Part shown: piece by piece, positions 28,031-37,839 of the stretch | Numbering within the stretch: the stretch's first letter is position 1 | Layout: each line of letters begins with the position of its first letter | Origin: Bacteroidota bacterium | GTDB taxonomy: Bacteria; Bacteroidota; Bacteroidia; Bacteroidales; JAADJA01 | Length of the DNA stretch: 64,000 bases | Direction: 5' to 3' | Assembly (NCBI GenBank): GCA_020444515.1 | Contig: JAHLKX010000004.1 | Span: 310,001-374,000, forward strand | Notes under the pieces: model-generated | Seen by the model: the letters and a program-made list of their open reading frames with translations, nothing else | What the model was told of the DNA's origin: nothing | Database searches by the model: none | Made by a program: the position numbers and the translations under genes

Positions 28031-29689
28031 TCAGGAAGTTGGTTCCACATCATTCTGCTTCTGTTTTTGCTTTTTCGCATAATAAAACGAAAGACCAATG
28101 GAAACGACCGCCAGGACTAACAGAGCAATCACCCTGAATGCCAATTCGATGCGCGCCAGGTCAACAATAAAAAGGTAGATGGCAGCTGAGAACATGGTTG
28201 CCAGTGCCATGTAACGATATTTAACATTGTGCAATAACAGGCTAAAAACAAAATATAGCATTGCAGCACCGGCCCATGAAACGGTAATGTATTGATCGGC
28301 TACTGCATGATAAAGGGTAAAGAGGACCATAAAAAAAGCCAGGATCAAATAAAAATTTCGAATGTAATCGGTACGAATGGTCAATCTTTCTTTTTTCCAG
28401 TTCAAAATTCTGGCAGTTGCCAGTGCTACAATCGAAAATGAAACATTCATGCTTGTCATAAGCGGTGAAGTGGACAGGTAAACCATCAATAAAACAACGA
28501 ATAAGAGACTGTTCATCATGACGATGAACCTGCTCCGGAACCAGATGGCCATCGAGACAACCAATAAGCTCTGTATGGCCAGCAGGAAGTAGGCCCGTGG
28601 AAATCCATAAAAACCATAGATCGTAACGCTCAATGTCACGAAACCGAATAAAGCATAGAGCGCAGCAATCATTTTCCGGTGTGTCCTTACCTGGAGAATG
28701 ATGGAATAAACAAGACAATACAGGGCTACTGAACCTGTAAGGGCGACATAGGTATCCTTGAAAAACGCCAGGATAAAAAGGGCCACCACAAAGGCAAAAC
28801 CAATTCCATTAAACAGGATGGTACCGATAATGCCGTTGTCGGTATATTGGGTTTCCCTCTCTGGTATCAGTGCTATGAATGAAAGAATGGCTGCACTGAT
28901 AAATATGTATATAAAACCAGAGTAATGTTCCTTTATGATCACCAATTCGTGTCCCATAAAAGGATTGTTGAACATCCATAATACATTAATCAGATAGACC
29001 AAAAAAACCGCCAGATAAATCAATCGGATCCAACCATATCGATACAATAAGAAAACACTTCCAAGCGCGATGATCGATGCCAGCGTCAACTCAACATGTG
29101 TTTTATCACTGAGAATGGAGCACACGGTAATCAATATGAAGGATAAACCGGCCAGGGTCACATGCTTGATTCGGATCGCTTCAATCATAACAATTACAGG
29201 GACCAGTAGAAGAATAAAAAGCGCCAAATTACTGTGGGGGATAACCGGTTCGGGGGTAAAAAAGTGTAACTTCAGGATCACATAAAAAGCCAGAACATAG
29301 CCATTTAATTGAAAGATCTTTGCCATATAAGGATTGGATTCCTTTAGATAACGGGCCAGAAAAAATATGCCAGAAACGGCCACAATGCCAAAAACAGGTG
29401 CAATGAGTTTGAATCCTTGCAACTGCAAATATTGCACGAAAAATGTAATGCCGAAAAACAAAACGACATTGCCGAGCCAGGCCAGCCCGAATTCACCAAA
29501 ATGCGATTCCAGTCCGGCATCAGCTTTTCCACCAAAATTAAACCTTAATCCGTTGTCCGGCTCCTCCGGATTATCCAATTGCGCATCTGATCTTTCGGGA
29601 GATGATTCCAGTTGGGCAACACGATTCTCCAAAAGCGTTAATCTCTTTAAAAGTTCTTGAAAGCGGTCATTGTCCTGTAGCTGAGCCAT
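28031..29689 (-). CDS. DUF2339-type polytopic membrane protein
   Basis: 552 residues. The N-terminal 60 are soluble with a short coiled coil (LLKRLTLLENRVAQLES), followed by GLESHFGEFGLAWLGNVVLFFGITFFVQY and then a nearly continuous series of about 16 membrane segments. The N-terminal pattern (coiled coil, then 'E..lG..wl...G...l..G..ff..y') fits DUF2339 membrane proteins of unknown function. It lies downstream of the NrfD-type operon on the same strand with a 70-base gap, so co-transcription is possible. Confidence 0.8.
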   Translation of the reverse strand: MAQLQDNDRFQELLKRLTLLENRVAQLESSPERSDAQLDNPEEPDNGLRFNFGGKADAGLESHFGEFGLAWLGNVVLFFGITFFVQYLQLQGFKLIAPVFGIVAVSGIFFLARYLKESNPYMAKIFQLNGYVLAFYVILKLHFFTPEPVIPHSNLALFILLLVPVIVMIEAIRIKHVTLAGLSFILITVCSILSDKTHVELTLASIIALGSVFLLYRYGWIRLIYLAVFLVYLINVLWMFNNPFMGHELVIIKEHYSGFIYIFISAAILSFIALIPERETQYTDNGIIGTILFNGIGFAFVVALFILAFFKDTYVALTGSVALYCLVYSIILQVRTHRKMIAALYALFGFVTLSVTIYGFYGFPRAYFLLAIQSLLVVSMAIWFRSRFIVMMNSLLFVVLLMVYLSTSPLMTSMNVSFSIVALATARILNWKKERLTIRTDYIRNFYLILAFFMVLFTLYHAVADQYITVSWAGAAMLYFVFSLLLHNVKYRYMALATMFSAAIYLFIVDLARIELAFRVIALLVLAVVSIGLSFYYAKKQKQKQNDVEPTS

Positions 29690-29759
29690 AATGGTTATAT
29701 TTTAGTTATCACAAGTCGAAATATCATTCTTTATACCAGGGCCTGGTGATCAAAGGAAA

Positions 29760-30959
29760 TCATGCCGGCTCTGCAGGTACTTTTTTCCAGGGGGGTAAGA
29801 GCCACAGCAGAAAAGCCAGAATAATAAAGGGGATAATGATCCAGGCCATCGACCATAAAAGTCCTTCAGAACCTGCAATTCTGATTTTATAATCGGTGAA
29901 ACCATAAAAACTCTTTGAAAATAATTGCCCTCCGATAACCACATTCCAGCGCATAAAGAAAATCCCGAGCAATACCAGGAGGCTGCTGACAAGATATATT
30001 ACACGCCGTGTAAACTCCCTGGGTTTATAAAACTGCAATATCCCCAGTACTATCAGTGGAATGATGGTTCCTAAAAATATTTGGAAAATAAAAAATGTAA
30101 GAAACAGGGGACCGTGAACCAACAAGGACAATATTTCGAAGGACTCTTCAGCCTCATAGATCCGGTGGATCTGATCCAATCCTTCCAGGGTAAAATCGAG
30201 GATCAGGATGTAAAACAAATATTTGGCAATGGTATCCAGGGCTTTCATATCAATTTTTTGTTTCCTGATATATGAAACTGCCATATAAATGAAAAGTACC
30301 AGGGCAATGCCCGAGACCATGGCAGAGAAGAGAAAAATGACAGGCATCATAACGGTCGACCACCAGGGATTGGCTTTGATCGATCCGAATATAAAACCTA
30401 CATATCCATGCAGTAGAAAAGCAGAGGGGATCCCCACCACGGTGATGAAATATCCAATTTTATCATCCCATTTCACCGTTTTCGGACTGATATCATTCAC
30501 GCCCAGTGTAAGAATCTTATATATCCGGGCTTTAAACCCTTTCTCCTGTCTTGCCCAAATTACCATATCGCGCCGATAATCAAACCAGATTTCCAGTAAT
30601 AGCACGACCATTAAATACCACAGATAAACAAATCCAAAGATCGCCATGGCTGAAGTAGAATGAGGTGTGCTCAATATTTCATATGCTCGAAGCGGATGGC
30701 CTAAATGACTGACCAGCGGCATGGTTGCTACCAGCAAAAATGCCAGTGCGGTGAGCAAAGCCAGTTCATAGGTAGGTTTTAACACCTTTACATTAAAAAC
30801 CCTTTCGAGGGAAGCCAGGATAAAAGCACCAGCAACCAGCCCTGTAATATACGGATACAAAACGATGAGCAAACCCCATTGCAAATCCAGTTCATTGGGA
30901 TAGATAAATCCCTGAACCTGGGATAACATTTCATATAGATATTGGTAATGTTGTTCCAT
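29760..30959 (-). CDS. NrfD/PsrC-type membrane subunit
   Basis: 399 residues with about ten membrane segments. It resembles the NrfD/PsrC quinone-interacting membrane anchor of molybdopterin or cytochrome redox complexes: an N-terminal PYITGLVAGAFILAS, SHLGHPLRAYEIL and WWSTVMMPVIFLFSAMVSG are typical. It should exchange electrons between the quinone pool and the Fe-S protein encoded directly upstream (1-base gap). It is the third gene of a cytochrome-FeS-NrfD operon. Confidence 0.88.
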   Translation of the reverse strand: MEQHYQYLYEMLSQVQGFIYPNELDLQWGLLIVLYPYITGLVAGAFILASLERVFNVKVLKPTYELALLTALAFLLVATMPLVSHLGHPLRAYEILSTPHSTSAMAIFGFVYLWYLMVVLLLEIWFDYRRDMVIWARQEKGFKARIYKILTLGVNDISPKTVKWDDKIGYFITVVGIPSAFLLHGYVGFIFGSIKANPWWSTVMMPVIFLFSAMVSGIALVLFIYMAVSYIRKQKIDMKALDTIAKYLFYILILDFTLEGLDQIHRIYEAEESFEILSLLVHGPLFLTFFIFQIFLGTIIPLIVLGILQFYKPREFTRRVIYLVSSLLVLLGIFFMRWNVVIGGQLFSKSFYGFTDYKIRIAGSEGLLWSMAWIIIPFIILAFLLWLLPPWKKVPAEPA

Positions 30960-30960
30960 A

Positions 30961-31728
30961 TTATCTAACCTCCGCGCTTAGTGCATTATAATATAATTTA
31001 CTTCCTGTATTTAAATGTGGCTTCAGGACCAGGCAATTATGATTTTTCATAAACGAATAAAGTTCACCTTCCTGATCATTCAAATCACCCAGTATCCTGG
31101 CATGGGTGGGGCAAACTTCAACACATGCTGTAGTTTTACCTTTGGATATGCGATGATAACATAGGGTACATTTATCAACCACATTTTTCTCCGGGTGAAT
31201 ATAACGACATCCATAAGGACAGGCCTGAACGCAGTAACGGCAACCTATGCAATAGGATTCATCTACCAGGACCACCCCATCAGGACTATCGTAAGTTGCA
31301 CCTACAGGGCAGGCCTGAACACATGGTGATTTGTGGCAATGGTTGCACATTTTGGGCACAAAAAAAGCTTTAAAAATATCCGCTTCAGGAACCGTTTGCT
31401 TGAATCCGTTAATGCCGCCATTGGGTGATTCAACCTTAACTGATCCGTCATTTTTGATGGTGTATTGCTCAACCCATGTACGAAAATAAAAAGGCTCTTT
31501 GGGGACATCATTTTCCAGTTTACAGGCATTGGCGCATCGGCCGCAACCAATGCATTTTTCAATATCAATACCATATCCCCACCATGGTTTGGTCGGATCT
31601 TCAGGCCTTTCGGTGGCAAAAATGACAGCATTGAAAGGATTAACAATTCCGGTAGCCAACAGCCCCCCGGCGGCAGCAGCAGCTTTGATGAATTTTCTTC
31701 TCGATTGTTTTACTCTGCAATTTCCCAT
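30961..31728 (-). CDS. Tat-exported ferredoxin-type subunit (DmsB/NrfC-like, four 4Fe-4S)
   Basis: 255 residues with a Tat signal (SRRKFIKAAAAAGG, twin Arg 10-11), so it is exported folded. Four cysteine sets for [4Fe-4S] clusters are visible: CIGCGRCANAC, CNHCHKSPCVQACP, CIGCRYCVQACPYGC and CTLCYHRISKGKTTACVEVCP. It acts as the electron wire between the tetraheme cytochrome and the NrfD subunit. Its start overlaps the end of the cytochrome gene by 19 bases. No catalytic molybdopterin or nitrite-reductase subunit is present nearby. Confidence 0.93.
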   Translation of the reverse strand: MGNCRVKQSRRKFIKAAAAAGGLLATGIVNPFNAVIFATERPEDPTKPWWGYGIDIEKCIGCGRCANACKLENDVPKEPFYFRTWVEQYTIKNDGSVKVESPNGGINGFKQTVPEADIFKAFFVPKMCNHCHKSPCVQACPVGATYDSPDGVVLVDESYCIGCRYCVQACPYGCRYIHPEKNVVDKCTLCYHRISKGKTTACVEVCPTHARILGDLNDQEGELYSFMKNHNCLVLKPHLNTGSKLYYNALSAEVR

Positions 31729-32159
31729 GGTAAATGTGGATTATGACATTCAATACATTTTTGATCAGGATTATGATCGGCCAGGTCAACTTGGGCGATC
31801 TTGTCCACTCGGGTTAAATTAGTGGCGTGGCAAAGCCCACAATGTTCCCTTTGATCGGGAATAATGAGCTGTCCAGCCTTAGGATTATCATAGTGTACCA
31901 TTCCCGGGCCATGACAAATTTCGCACGATAAGCCAGCATGCATATCTGATTCCATTTCCAGGGCCTTGTCGTCATGGCACTCAGCACATGCATCCCGTCC
32001 GGCATATTGCAGGGACAAATCCTTATTTTCCGCTACCGAATTGAAACGGTAATGACCCTGCTCACCAAATGATTCAGGGACCAGCAAGTACCGTCCGAGC
32101 AGGAAAAGAAAAATAAAAATAGCAAATAAAGGTATCAGCGTTTTGAGTTGCGGTGGCAT
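31710..32159 (-). CDS. membrane-anchored tetraheme cytochrome c
   Basis: 149 residues with an uncleaved N-terminal hydrophobic anchor (LIPLFAIFIFLFLLGRYLL) and four CxxCH heme sites at residues 58, 79, 107 and 135 (CAECH, CEICH, CGLCH, CIECH). The domain should lie in the periplasm. As first gene of the operon it could receive or deliver electrons for the Fe-S/NrfD pair. It is short compared with NrfH or NapC, and the spacing of the heme sites does not identify a specific family. Confidence 0.9.
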   Translation of the reverse strand: MPPQLKTLIPLFAIFIFLFLLGRYLLVPESFGEQGHYRFNSVAENKDLSLQYAGRDACAECHDDKALEMESDMHAGLSCEICHGPGMVHYDNPKAGQLIIPDQREHCGLCHATNLTRVDKIAQVDLADHNPDQKCIECHNPHLPWEIAE

Positions 32160-32438
32160 ATTATTTTGGATTAATTGATTCGTAAATATAAATCTAGATA
32201 TGTTAATTTGTCAAATAATTGGGTATGATATAAAACAGTTTTTCCCTATCAATATAAATTCTAAATAGCAGCAATCCTCTAGCATTCCAGGGGCAGAGAA
32301 CCATTTTCAGCAGATCATTTTTCAGATTTAAACCTGTTCATTGTAACCTGGCATGTTTCCAATCGTCACATTATCTGAAGAATGATAGGTGACTGCACCA
32401 TTCTTTTAACGAATCGAATCATTTTAAACCATCATACT

Positions 32439-34865
32439 ATGCTGACCAAGCTATTTAACTACAGCATCCGAGCATTGAAAAAACAAAAGACCTATGTCCT
32501 CATCAATATTCTGGGCCTGGCCATTGGCCTTGCCTGTAGTCTCATTATCATATTATTTATAAACTACGAGCTTAGCTTTGATCAATTCAATGTAAATAAA
32601 GACAGGTTGTACAGGGTAATTCTGAATGGTAAAATAGGAGGACAGGAAGTTACTGTAACCTCAACAGCTTCACCTATCGGGCCCGCCATGCATGATGAAT
32701 TTCCGGAAGTTGAGAATTTTCTCAGGATGAACAGCTGGGGAGAGACCATCATCCGGCATAATGATGACCGGTTTATCGAAGATTTTTTTATGGAAGCCGA
32801 TTCATCGTTTTTCGAATTTTTCTCAATTCCCCTGCTACAAGGAAATATAAAAACAGTACTCAATGAACCACATACAGCGGTATTATCGGAAAGTACGGCG
32901 AATAAGATCTTTGGCGAGGTAAACCCCGTGAATCAACTGCTTAGCATTGGGAATGATACTACCTATTATAAAATAACCGGTATTTATGCCGATATTCCTG
33001 AAACCTCCCATTTCAAAGCAAATGCGATCGGATCATTCATGACAAACCGACGGGCTAATGATAATCAGTGGCTCGCGAATAGTTTTAGCACCTATGTGCT
33101 ATTATATCCAAATACTGATCCCGGCACTGTCGATGACCGGTTTGCTTCCCTGATCGAAAAACATGTTGGTCCCGAAATTGTCAGGTTCATTGGTATCAGC
33201 ATCCAGGAGTTTTTAGCGCAAGGTAACAAATACAACTACTTTCTGCAGAAGCTCACCGACATCCATCTTGATCCCAGCATCGAACAGGATTTCAAACCAG
33301 CCAATGATCCGAAATATCTATGGATATTTGGTAGTATTGCCGTTCTGATCATCATCATTGCTTCCATTAACTTTATGAACCTGTCGACTGCACAGGCAGG
33401 TAAAAGGGCCAAAGAAGTCGGCATCAAAAAAGTAAGTGGATCCACAAGGGGTCTTTTGATAGCGCAGTTTCTGATTGAAACCATTATTTTATCCCTGCTT
33501 GCCCTCTTGCTTACCATTTTTATAACCCAAATGTCACTTCCCTATTTTAACAAGCTCCTTGGGATTCACTTAAGCATGGGTTATTTCAGTAACTGGTTTA
33601 CTATCCCTGCCCTGATCATCGGGGCCACTATCATTGGACTGATTGCCGGAAGTTATCCTGCCTTTTATCTTTCGGCATTCAATCCCTACATGGTGTTAAA
33701 GGGCATGCGGGTTGGTAACCGTAAAGGTTTTAAACTGAGAAGTGTTTTGGTCGTCTTACAATTTTCTATTTCCATTATTCTGATCGTTGGCACGCTGATC
33801 ATGTTCAGGCAAATTAATTTTATGCTGAATAAGGATCTTGGTTTTGATAAAGAGCATGTTCTTGTTTTGCGCGAAGCCAGTACGCTGGGTAAAAAAGTCA
33901 ATAGTTTTAAAGATGAAATAAATCAAATACCAGGGGTATTGAGTGTGGCTGCTTCCACTGCTGTTCCGGGACATAATAATAACAACAATGGCTACATGGT
34001 AAAAGGCAGGCCCGAAGATTCCTTTTTGCTACAGACCAATTGGGTTGATTATGACTACCTGGAAACCTATGGTTTGGAATTGGCTTCCGGTCGCTTTTTT
34101 GATAAGAAATTTGCTACTGACAAGGAAGCTTGTGTGGTCAACGAAAACGCCGTTCATCATTATTCTTTTGACGATCCGTTTTCAGTTCGTTTCCTGAATC
34201 CACCGGATGACGAAAATGAAGAAATGAAATATATGCCAATCATTGGCGTTGTTCACGACTTTCATTTTGAGTCATTAAAAAGCGACATTGCGCCGCACAT
34301 TATGCGATTTAAAAATGAAGATAACAACTGGGGGTATATCAGCATCAAACTTTCTCCAAATGCCGGCTCTGAAACTATAGAAGCTATTGAACGCACATGG
34401 GAATCTTTTGCAAATAATGATCCCATGCAATACTTTTTTATGGATAAGGATTTTGATCGTTTGTATAAAGAAGAGCAACAGAACGGACAACTGGCAATAG
34501 TTTTTTCGATACTTGCCATTTTTATTGCATCATTGGGATTATATGGTCTTACTTCCTTTACCGTTCAGCAAAGAACAAAAGAGATTGGCGTACGAAAAAC
34601 CTTTGGCGCTTCCTTAAACAATTTATGGTTCCTGGTTTCCAAAGAGATCATGATCCTGGTGCTGATCTCAACTGCTATTGCATGGCCACTCATTTACTGG
34701 GTAGCGGATAACTGGCTCCAAAACTATCATTACCGAATACATTTGAGGGTAATTGACTTTCTGACCGGATTCATCATTGCCCTGATTATTGCACTGGCCA
34801 CAACCAGCTACAGAACCATTAAAACGGCCCTGGTAAATCCTTCTGAATCGCTGAGGTATGAATGA
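32439..34865 (+). CDS. ABC transporter permease (MacB/FtsX type)
   Basis: About 808 residues from ATG 32439 (MLTKLFNYSIRALKKQKTYVLINILGLAIGLACS); the ATG at 32382 adds an unlikely leader. Two MacB-type periplasmic domains alternate with two FtsX-like membrane units: first TM near residue 22-42, FtsX unit 1 about 294-420 (RAKEVGIKKVSGSTRG), second periplasmic domain about 440-680, FtsX unit 2 about 683-800 (RTKEIGVRKTFGAS). Double-FtsX permeases of this kind are frequent in Bacteroidota and usually pair with a separate ATPase. None is adjacent here, so the partner must be encoded elsewhere. The substrate cannot be read. Confidence 0.93.
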   Translation: MLTKLFNYSIRALKKQKTYVLINILGLAIGLACSLIIILFINYELSFDQFNVNKDRLYRVILNGKIGGQEVTVTSTASPIGPAMHDEFPEVENFLRMNSWGETIIRHNDDRFIEDFFMEADSSFFEFFSIPLLQGNIKTVLNEPHTAVLSESTANKIFGEVNPVNQLLSIGNDTTYYKITGIYADIPETSHFKANAIGSFMTNRRANDNQWLANSFSTYVLLYPNTDPGTVDDRFASLIEKHVGPEIVRFIGISIQEFLAQGNKYNYFLQKLTDIHLDPSIEQDFKPANDPKYLWIFGSIAVLIIIIASINFMNLSTAQAGKRAKEVGIKKVSGSTRGLLIAQFLIETIILSLLALLLTIFITQMSLPYFNKLLGIHLSMGYFSNWFTIPALIIGATIIGLIAGSYPAFYLSAFNPYMVLKGMRVGNRKGFKLRSVLVVLQFSISIILIVGTLIMFRQINFMLNKDLGFDKEHVLVLREASTLGKKVNSFKDEINQIPGVLSVAASTAVPGHNNNNNGYMVKGRPEDSFLLQTNWVDYDYLETYGLELASGRFFDKKFATDKEACVVNENAVHHYSFDDPFSVRFLNPPDDENEEMKYMPIIGVVHDFHFESLKSDIAPHIMRFKNEDNNWGYISIKLSPNAGSETIEAIERTWESFANNDPMQYFFMDKDFDRLYKEEQQNGQLAIVFSILAIFIASLGLYGLTSFTVQQRTKEIGVRKTFGASLNNLWFLVSKEIMILVLISTAIAWPLIYWVADNWLQNYHYRIHLRVIDFLTGFIIALIIALATTSYRTIKTALVNPSESLRYE

Positions 34866-34953
34866 TTATTTTAATATAGGAACAAGGATGATGCGAGTTT
34901 AATTGATTTAAGGATAGTTTAATAATTCCAATTCATCAATTCTTTTTCTGATC

Positions 34954-36453
34954 TTACTCGCTTTTCACAAACTTCAAAAGAATGTCATTTCCATCATTAG
35001 CTGAAATACAGAGGAAATACAACCCTTGAGTGAAAGAAGAAATATCGATTCGAATTTGAACGTCAGTCTTTGACAATGTTTGATAAAAGATTGATTGACC
35101 TTTGCTATCCAAAATCGTTAAACGGTTTGCTCTCATATCAGTCACATCAAGAATGATCTCTTTCTGTGCCGGATTCGGATACAACCGTTGTTGCCAATCG
35201 AAATTTGTCTCTATACCCGTACATGGATCAATCAATACTTCAAATATGGCGGACGTACCCTCACACTCAGGTGAACTCTCCGTTACCACAACTGTTCCTT
35301 CACCTGCAGCACCCCATTCAACAACGATTTCAGATGTTCCGGCTCCACTGATAATTTCACCGCCACTAACCTCCCAGTCATAGGTATTACCTTCGTTATA
35401 AAGCGTTGAATAGGTTTCCGCATGACCTGCACAAACCGTTTCAGGACCCTGAACTTCAGGGGTTGGTTTCCCGAAAACACTAATGTAGTCGGTCATGGTA
35501 ACGGTATTTGAACCTGATCCATTGGATACTTCAAGGGTCACATCATATTGACCTTCATTGGTGTAGGCGACCACGGGATTTTGATCGGTAGATGTAGCCG
35601 GATCACCTCCCTCGAAAGTCCATAACCATGAATCAGGATTTCCCATTGACTCATCTGTAAAGTTGATGATTTCGTCTTCGCAAATTTCTGTTGCATTTGC
35701 TGTAAAGCCTGCTGTAAGCATAACCGGGGGTCGAACAGCAATGGTTCCGGTCCATATATCAACAGAACCAACGAGTGTATTGGCTCCGGTTGTTAAATCC
35801 ACGGTCCACAGTTCATTATCTAACTCAAACACATTATAAGAAACCATAAACATTGTTTGTGTTTCAGGATCAAAGTCAAGTCCATGGTGTGGTAAACCTG
35901 AGACAGCCATATTAAAATCACCGATGTACGTTGCTTGTCCGTTGGTTTTATCAATGGAATAGAACTTTCTTACCAGGAAAATGGCAAACATCTGGCCGGT
36001 ATCATCAAAAGCAATACCTGTTACCCCATCCTCAATCATCCCGGAACCAATGATAGTGGTTGCGCCTGTTTCGAGATCAAGGGTATAAAATGTACTTGAA
36101 TTTCCGTCAGTACTGCATACATACATCGTCCCGTCAGTCGGATCATTTGCCATTCCGGTCCAGAACTCCGAACCCGATGGCGTTATGGAAGTAATAAATG
36201 TTGCAGTAGCATCGGTGGTATCCAGTATATACAAACCATTATCGGCACCACTAATGGCATAAAGTACACCATCACTGCTAAAATCAGAAGCTCCTATCTG
36301 GTTTTGTGTTGTGCCGATAAGTATTGCATTGGATGGATTTGTCAGATCCCGTTTGTAAAAATCACCGAAAAAATTGGGAAGAAAGCCAGTTTGACCGAAA
36401 ACCGAAAAGGAGAGCAAGATCGAGACAAATAAAGTAGTATAGGCCTTTTTCAT
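34954..36453 (-). CDS. T9SS-secreted PKD-domain protein with propeller-like N-terminal half
   Basis: 499 residues; signal peptide ends at SFSVFGQ. Residues 20-240 contain repeated short 'YxIDxxTGxAtxIG' blades (LYILDTTDATATFI, FYTLDLETGATTIIG, FYSIDKTNGQATYIG, LWTVDLTTGANTLVG), suggesting a beta-propeller-like fold. A PKD domain follows (TANATEICEDEIINFTDES...VAYTNEGQYDVTLEVSN), then an Ig-like region, and a type A sorting domain (LYPNPAQKEIILDV...GLYFLCI). Probably secreted or surface attached; binding partner unknown. Confidence 0.88.
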   Translation of the reverse strand: MKKAYTTLFVSILLSFSVFGQTGFLPNFFGDFYKRDLTNPSNAILIGTTQNQIGASDFSSDGVLYAISGADNGLYILDTTDATATFITSITPSGSEFWTGMANDPTDGTMYVCSTDGNSSTFYTLDLETGATTIIGSGMIEDGVTGIAFDDTGQMFAIFLVRKFYSIDKTNGQATYIGDFNMAVSGLPHHGLDFDPETQTMFMVSYNVFELDNELWTVDLTTGANTLVGSVDIWTGTIAVRPPVMLTAGFTANATEICEDEIINFTDESMGNPDSWLWTFEGGDPATSTDQNPVVAYTNEGQYDVTLEVSNGSGSNTVTMTDYISVFGKPTPEVQGPETVCAGHAETYSTLYNEGNTYDWEVSGGEIISGAGTSEIVVEWGAAGEGTVVVTESSPECEGTSAIFEVLIDPCTGIETNFDWQQRLYPNPAQKEIILDVTDMRANRLTILDSKGQSIFYQTLSKTDVQIRIDISSFTQGLYFLCISANDGNDILLKFVKSE

Positions 36454-36592
36454 GATAGTATTTTAGGATATTGAAGATTTTATATGACAAAGATAAGAAA
36501 TGTCATAGTGATCCAAAAGGCTATCATTTCCTAGGTAGAAAAGAGATAAAGATGAAGAAACTATACTTGAGGCCTGGGTTCCATTGATTGAT

Positions 36593-37138
36593 TTATTTAT
36601 AAAGTTTAACCCAATCGATATCCACGGTAAACTCACCAAATTGATAATCTGCTATCAACATACCAAATTGAGCGATATCCTTTGAGTTCAGTTCCGGCAT
36701 ACCACTTAGGGTTCTGCCCCTGAAAGTAGGTTCGAATTCTGTGAAGGGAATTTTATATTCCTTCCAAACATTTTTTCCAGTTTGAATTTTTGCCTGATAG
36801 GCATAGCCATCAAAGTTGCGATTGGTCCTGAATCGAATGCTATAAATGTTTCCATCACCCTTCACACGAACTGAAACTCCTTCAAACTGCGTGTCATCAT
36901 CAATTTGGATGACCGATCTGATGGATGCAAAACCACCGTTGTTATCAGGGGATAATGTTCCACTAAATGTAATGGTGCCATCATCATTAAATACCATTTG
37001 ACTATCTGAGCGTCCGCCCATCACGTCATCGTTAACGATGTACCATTTACCCGACGATTCTTCAGATTGAAAGTCAAATACAATGTGATCTGCGCTGACC
37101 ATGAGTGTAGTAATTAAGATAATAATGAATGTTTTCAT
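36593..37138 (-). CDS. CIA30 family protein
   Basis: 181 residues with an N-terminal hydrophobic stretch that may be a signal peptide (MKTFIIILITTLMVSA). The body fits the CIA30 domain (named for a mitochondrial complex I assembly factor; also seen in bacterial NAD-binding proteins): WYIVNDDVMGGRSDSQMVF, FSGTLSPDNNGGFASIRSV, WKEYKIPFTEFEPTFRGR, IAQFGMLIADYQFGEFTVDIDWVKLY. It is the third gene of a compact operon, one base after the SRPBCC gene. Role unknown; the operon context suggests stress or light response. Confidence 0.88.
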   Translation of the reverse strand: MKTFIIILITTLMVSADHIVFDFQSEESSGKWYIVNDDVMGGRSDSQMVFNDDGTITFSGTLSPDNNGGFASIRSVIQIDDDTQFEGVSVRVKGDGNIYSIRFRTNRNFDGYAYQAKIQTGKNVWKEYKIPFTEFEPTFRGRTLSGMPELNSKDIAQFGMLIADYQFGEFTVDIDWVKLYK

Positions 37139-37139
37139 A

Positions 37140-37646
37140 CTAAATTGCTTGCATTTTTACTTCGGACGGCTTTGAAACGGAACGGTAATCACCAAATCTT
37201 TGCTTGATGGCCTTTGAGCGGAACGAAAAAATTTCTTTGAGTTTGTTTTTAATGAGTAAAGCATTGGCTATGCTTCCCAGAAATCCGAAAGGCGGTTTAT
37301 AACTTACAATATCTTTCATCAAAACCCCATTTTCAATGGGCTCGATAAAATGCTCATGATGCCACATAGCATAGGGTCCGACACGTTGCTCATCCACAAA
37401 ATACTGCCGGTCTTTCACATGGGTAATTTCAGTTACCCATGTAGTTTTAATCCCAAATACCGGTTTGACAATGTAACTGATGATCATCCCCGGGTACATC
37501 TTTTCAGGTAGTCCTTTTGAGGTAATATCAAATCCCATGTATTCCGGTGTTATTTTTTTGAGATTGGCTGGCGATGAAATAAAATCCCATACTTCCTCTA
37601 TGGAAGCATTGACTTTTAGTTCTTGTTTAAATTGATAAAATCCCAT
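37140..37646 (-). CDS. SRPBCC family protein
   Basis: 168 residues with the START-like/SRPBCC lipid-binding fold: FKQELKVNASIEEVWDFISSPANLKKITPEYMGFDI, PGMIISYIVKPVFGIKTTWVTEITHV, YFVDEQRVGPYAMWHHEHFIEP and GVLMKDIVSYKPPFG are the usual pattern. In many Bacteroidota such proteins lie next to photolyase-type genes (general recollection, not testable here). It begins 2 bases after the Lacal_2735 gene and is followed by CIA30 after 1 base. Confidence 0.92.
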   Translation of the reverse strand: MGFYQFKQELKVNASIEEVWDFISSPANLKKITPEYMGFDITSKGLPEKMYPGMIISYIVKPVFGIKTTWVTEITHVKDRQYFVDEQRVGPYAMWHHEHFIEPIENGVLMKDIVSYKPPFGFLGSIANALLIKNKLKEIFSFRSKAIKQRFGDYRSVSKPSEVKMQAI

Positions 37647-37648
37647 GA

Positions 37649-37822
37649 CTAAGCGGCTGTTTCTAATGCTTCAATCTCTTTTAAAACACGATCGGCTTCA
37701 GCTGACTTTTCGTCACTGGCCTTCCGATTGACGGCTGATAATCGATATGCTTCCTCCAGCAAACGCTGGTATTTCTTTTGAAGAGTTTTCTTTTTCGAGT
37801 TTTTTCCAAATAATCCAAACAT
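37649..37822 (-). CDS. Lacal_2735-type small protein
   Basis: 57 residues, starting MFGLFGKNSKKK and continuing with a highly charged helical hairpin (YQRLLEEAYRLSAVNRKASDE, AEADRVLKEIEALE). This is the pattern of the Lacal_2735/DUF6435 family of small Bacteroidota proteins of unknown function. It is the first gene of the operon with SRPBCC and CIA30. The inverted-repeat operator ends 17 bases before its start. A frameshifted paralogue, including its decayed operator, lies at 52350-52540. Confidence 0.88.
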   Translation of the reverse strand: MFGLFGKNSKKKTLQKKYQRLLEEAYRLSAVNRKASDEKSAEADRVLKEIEALETAA

Positions 37823-37839
37823 GATTCTTTAATTTTATT

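Noticed and set aside
27795-28082. 95-residue plus-strand frame after yceI
   Set aside because: Runs through the yceI terminator hairpin and into the antisense of the DUF2339 gene.
31465-31822. Plus-strand frames opposite the Fe-S protein gene
   Set aside because: Antisense to a gene with four clear cluster motifs.
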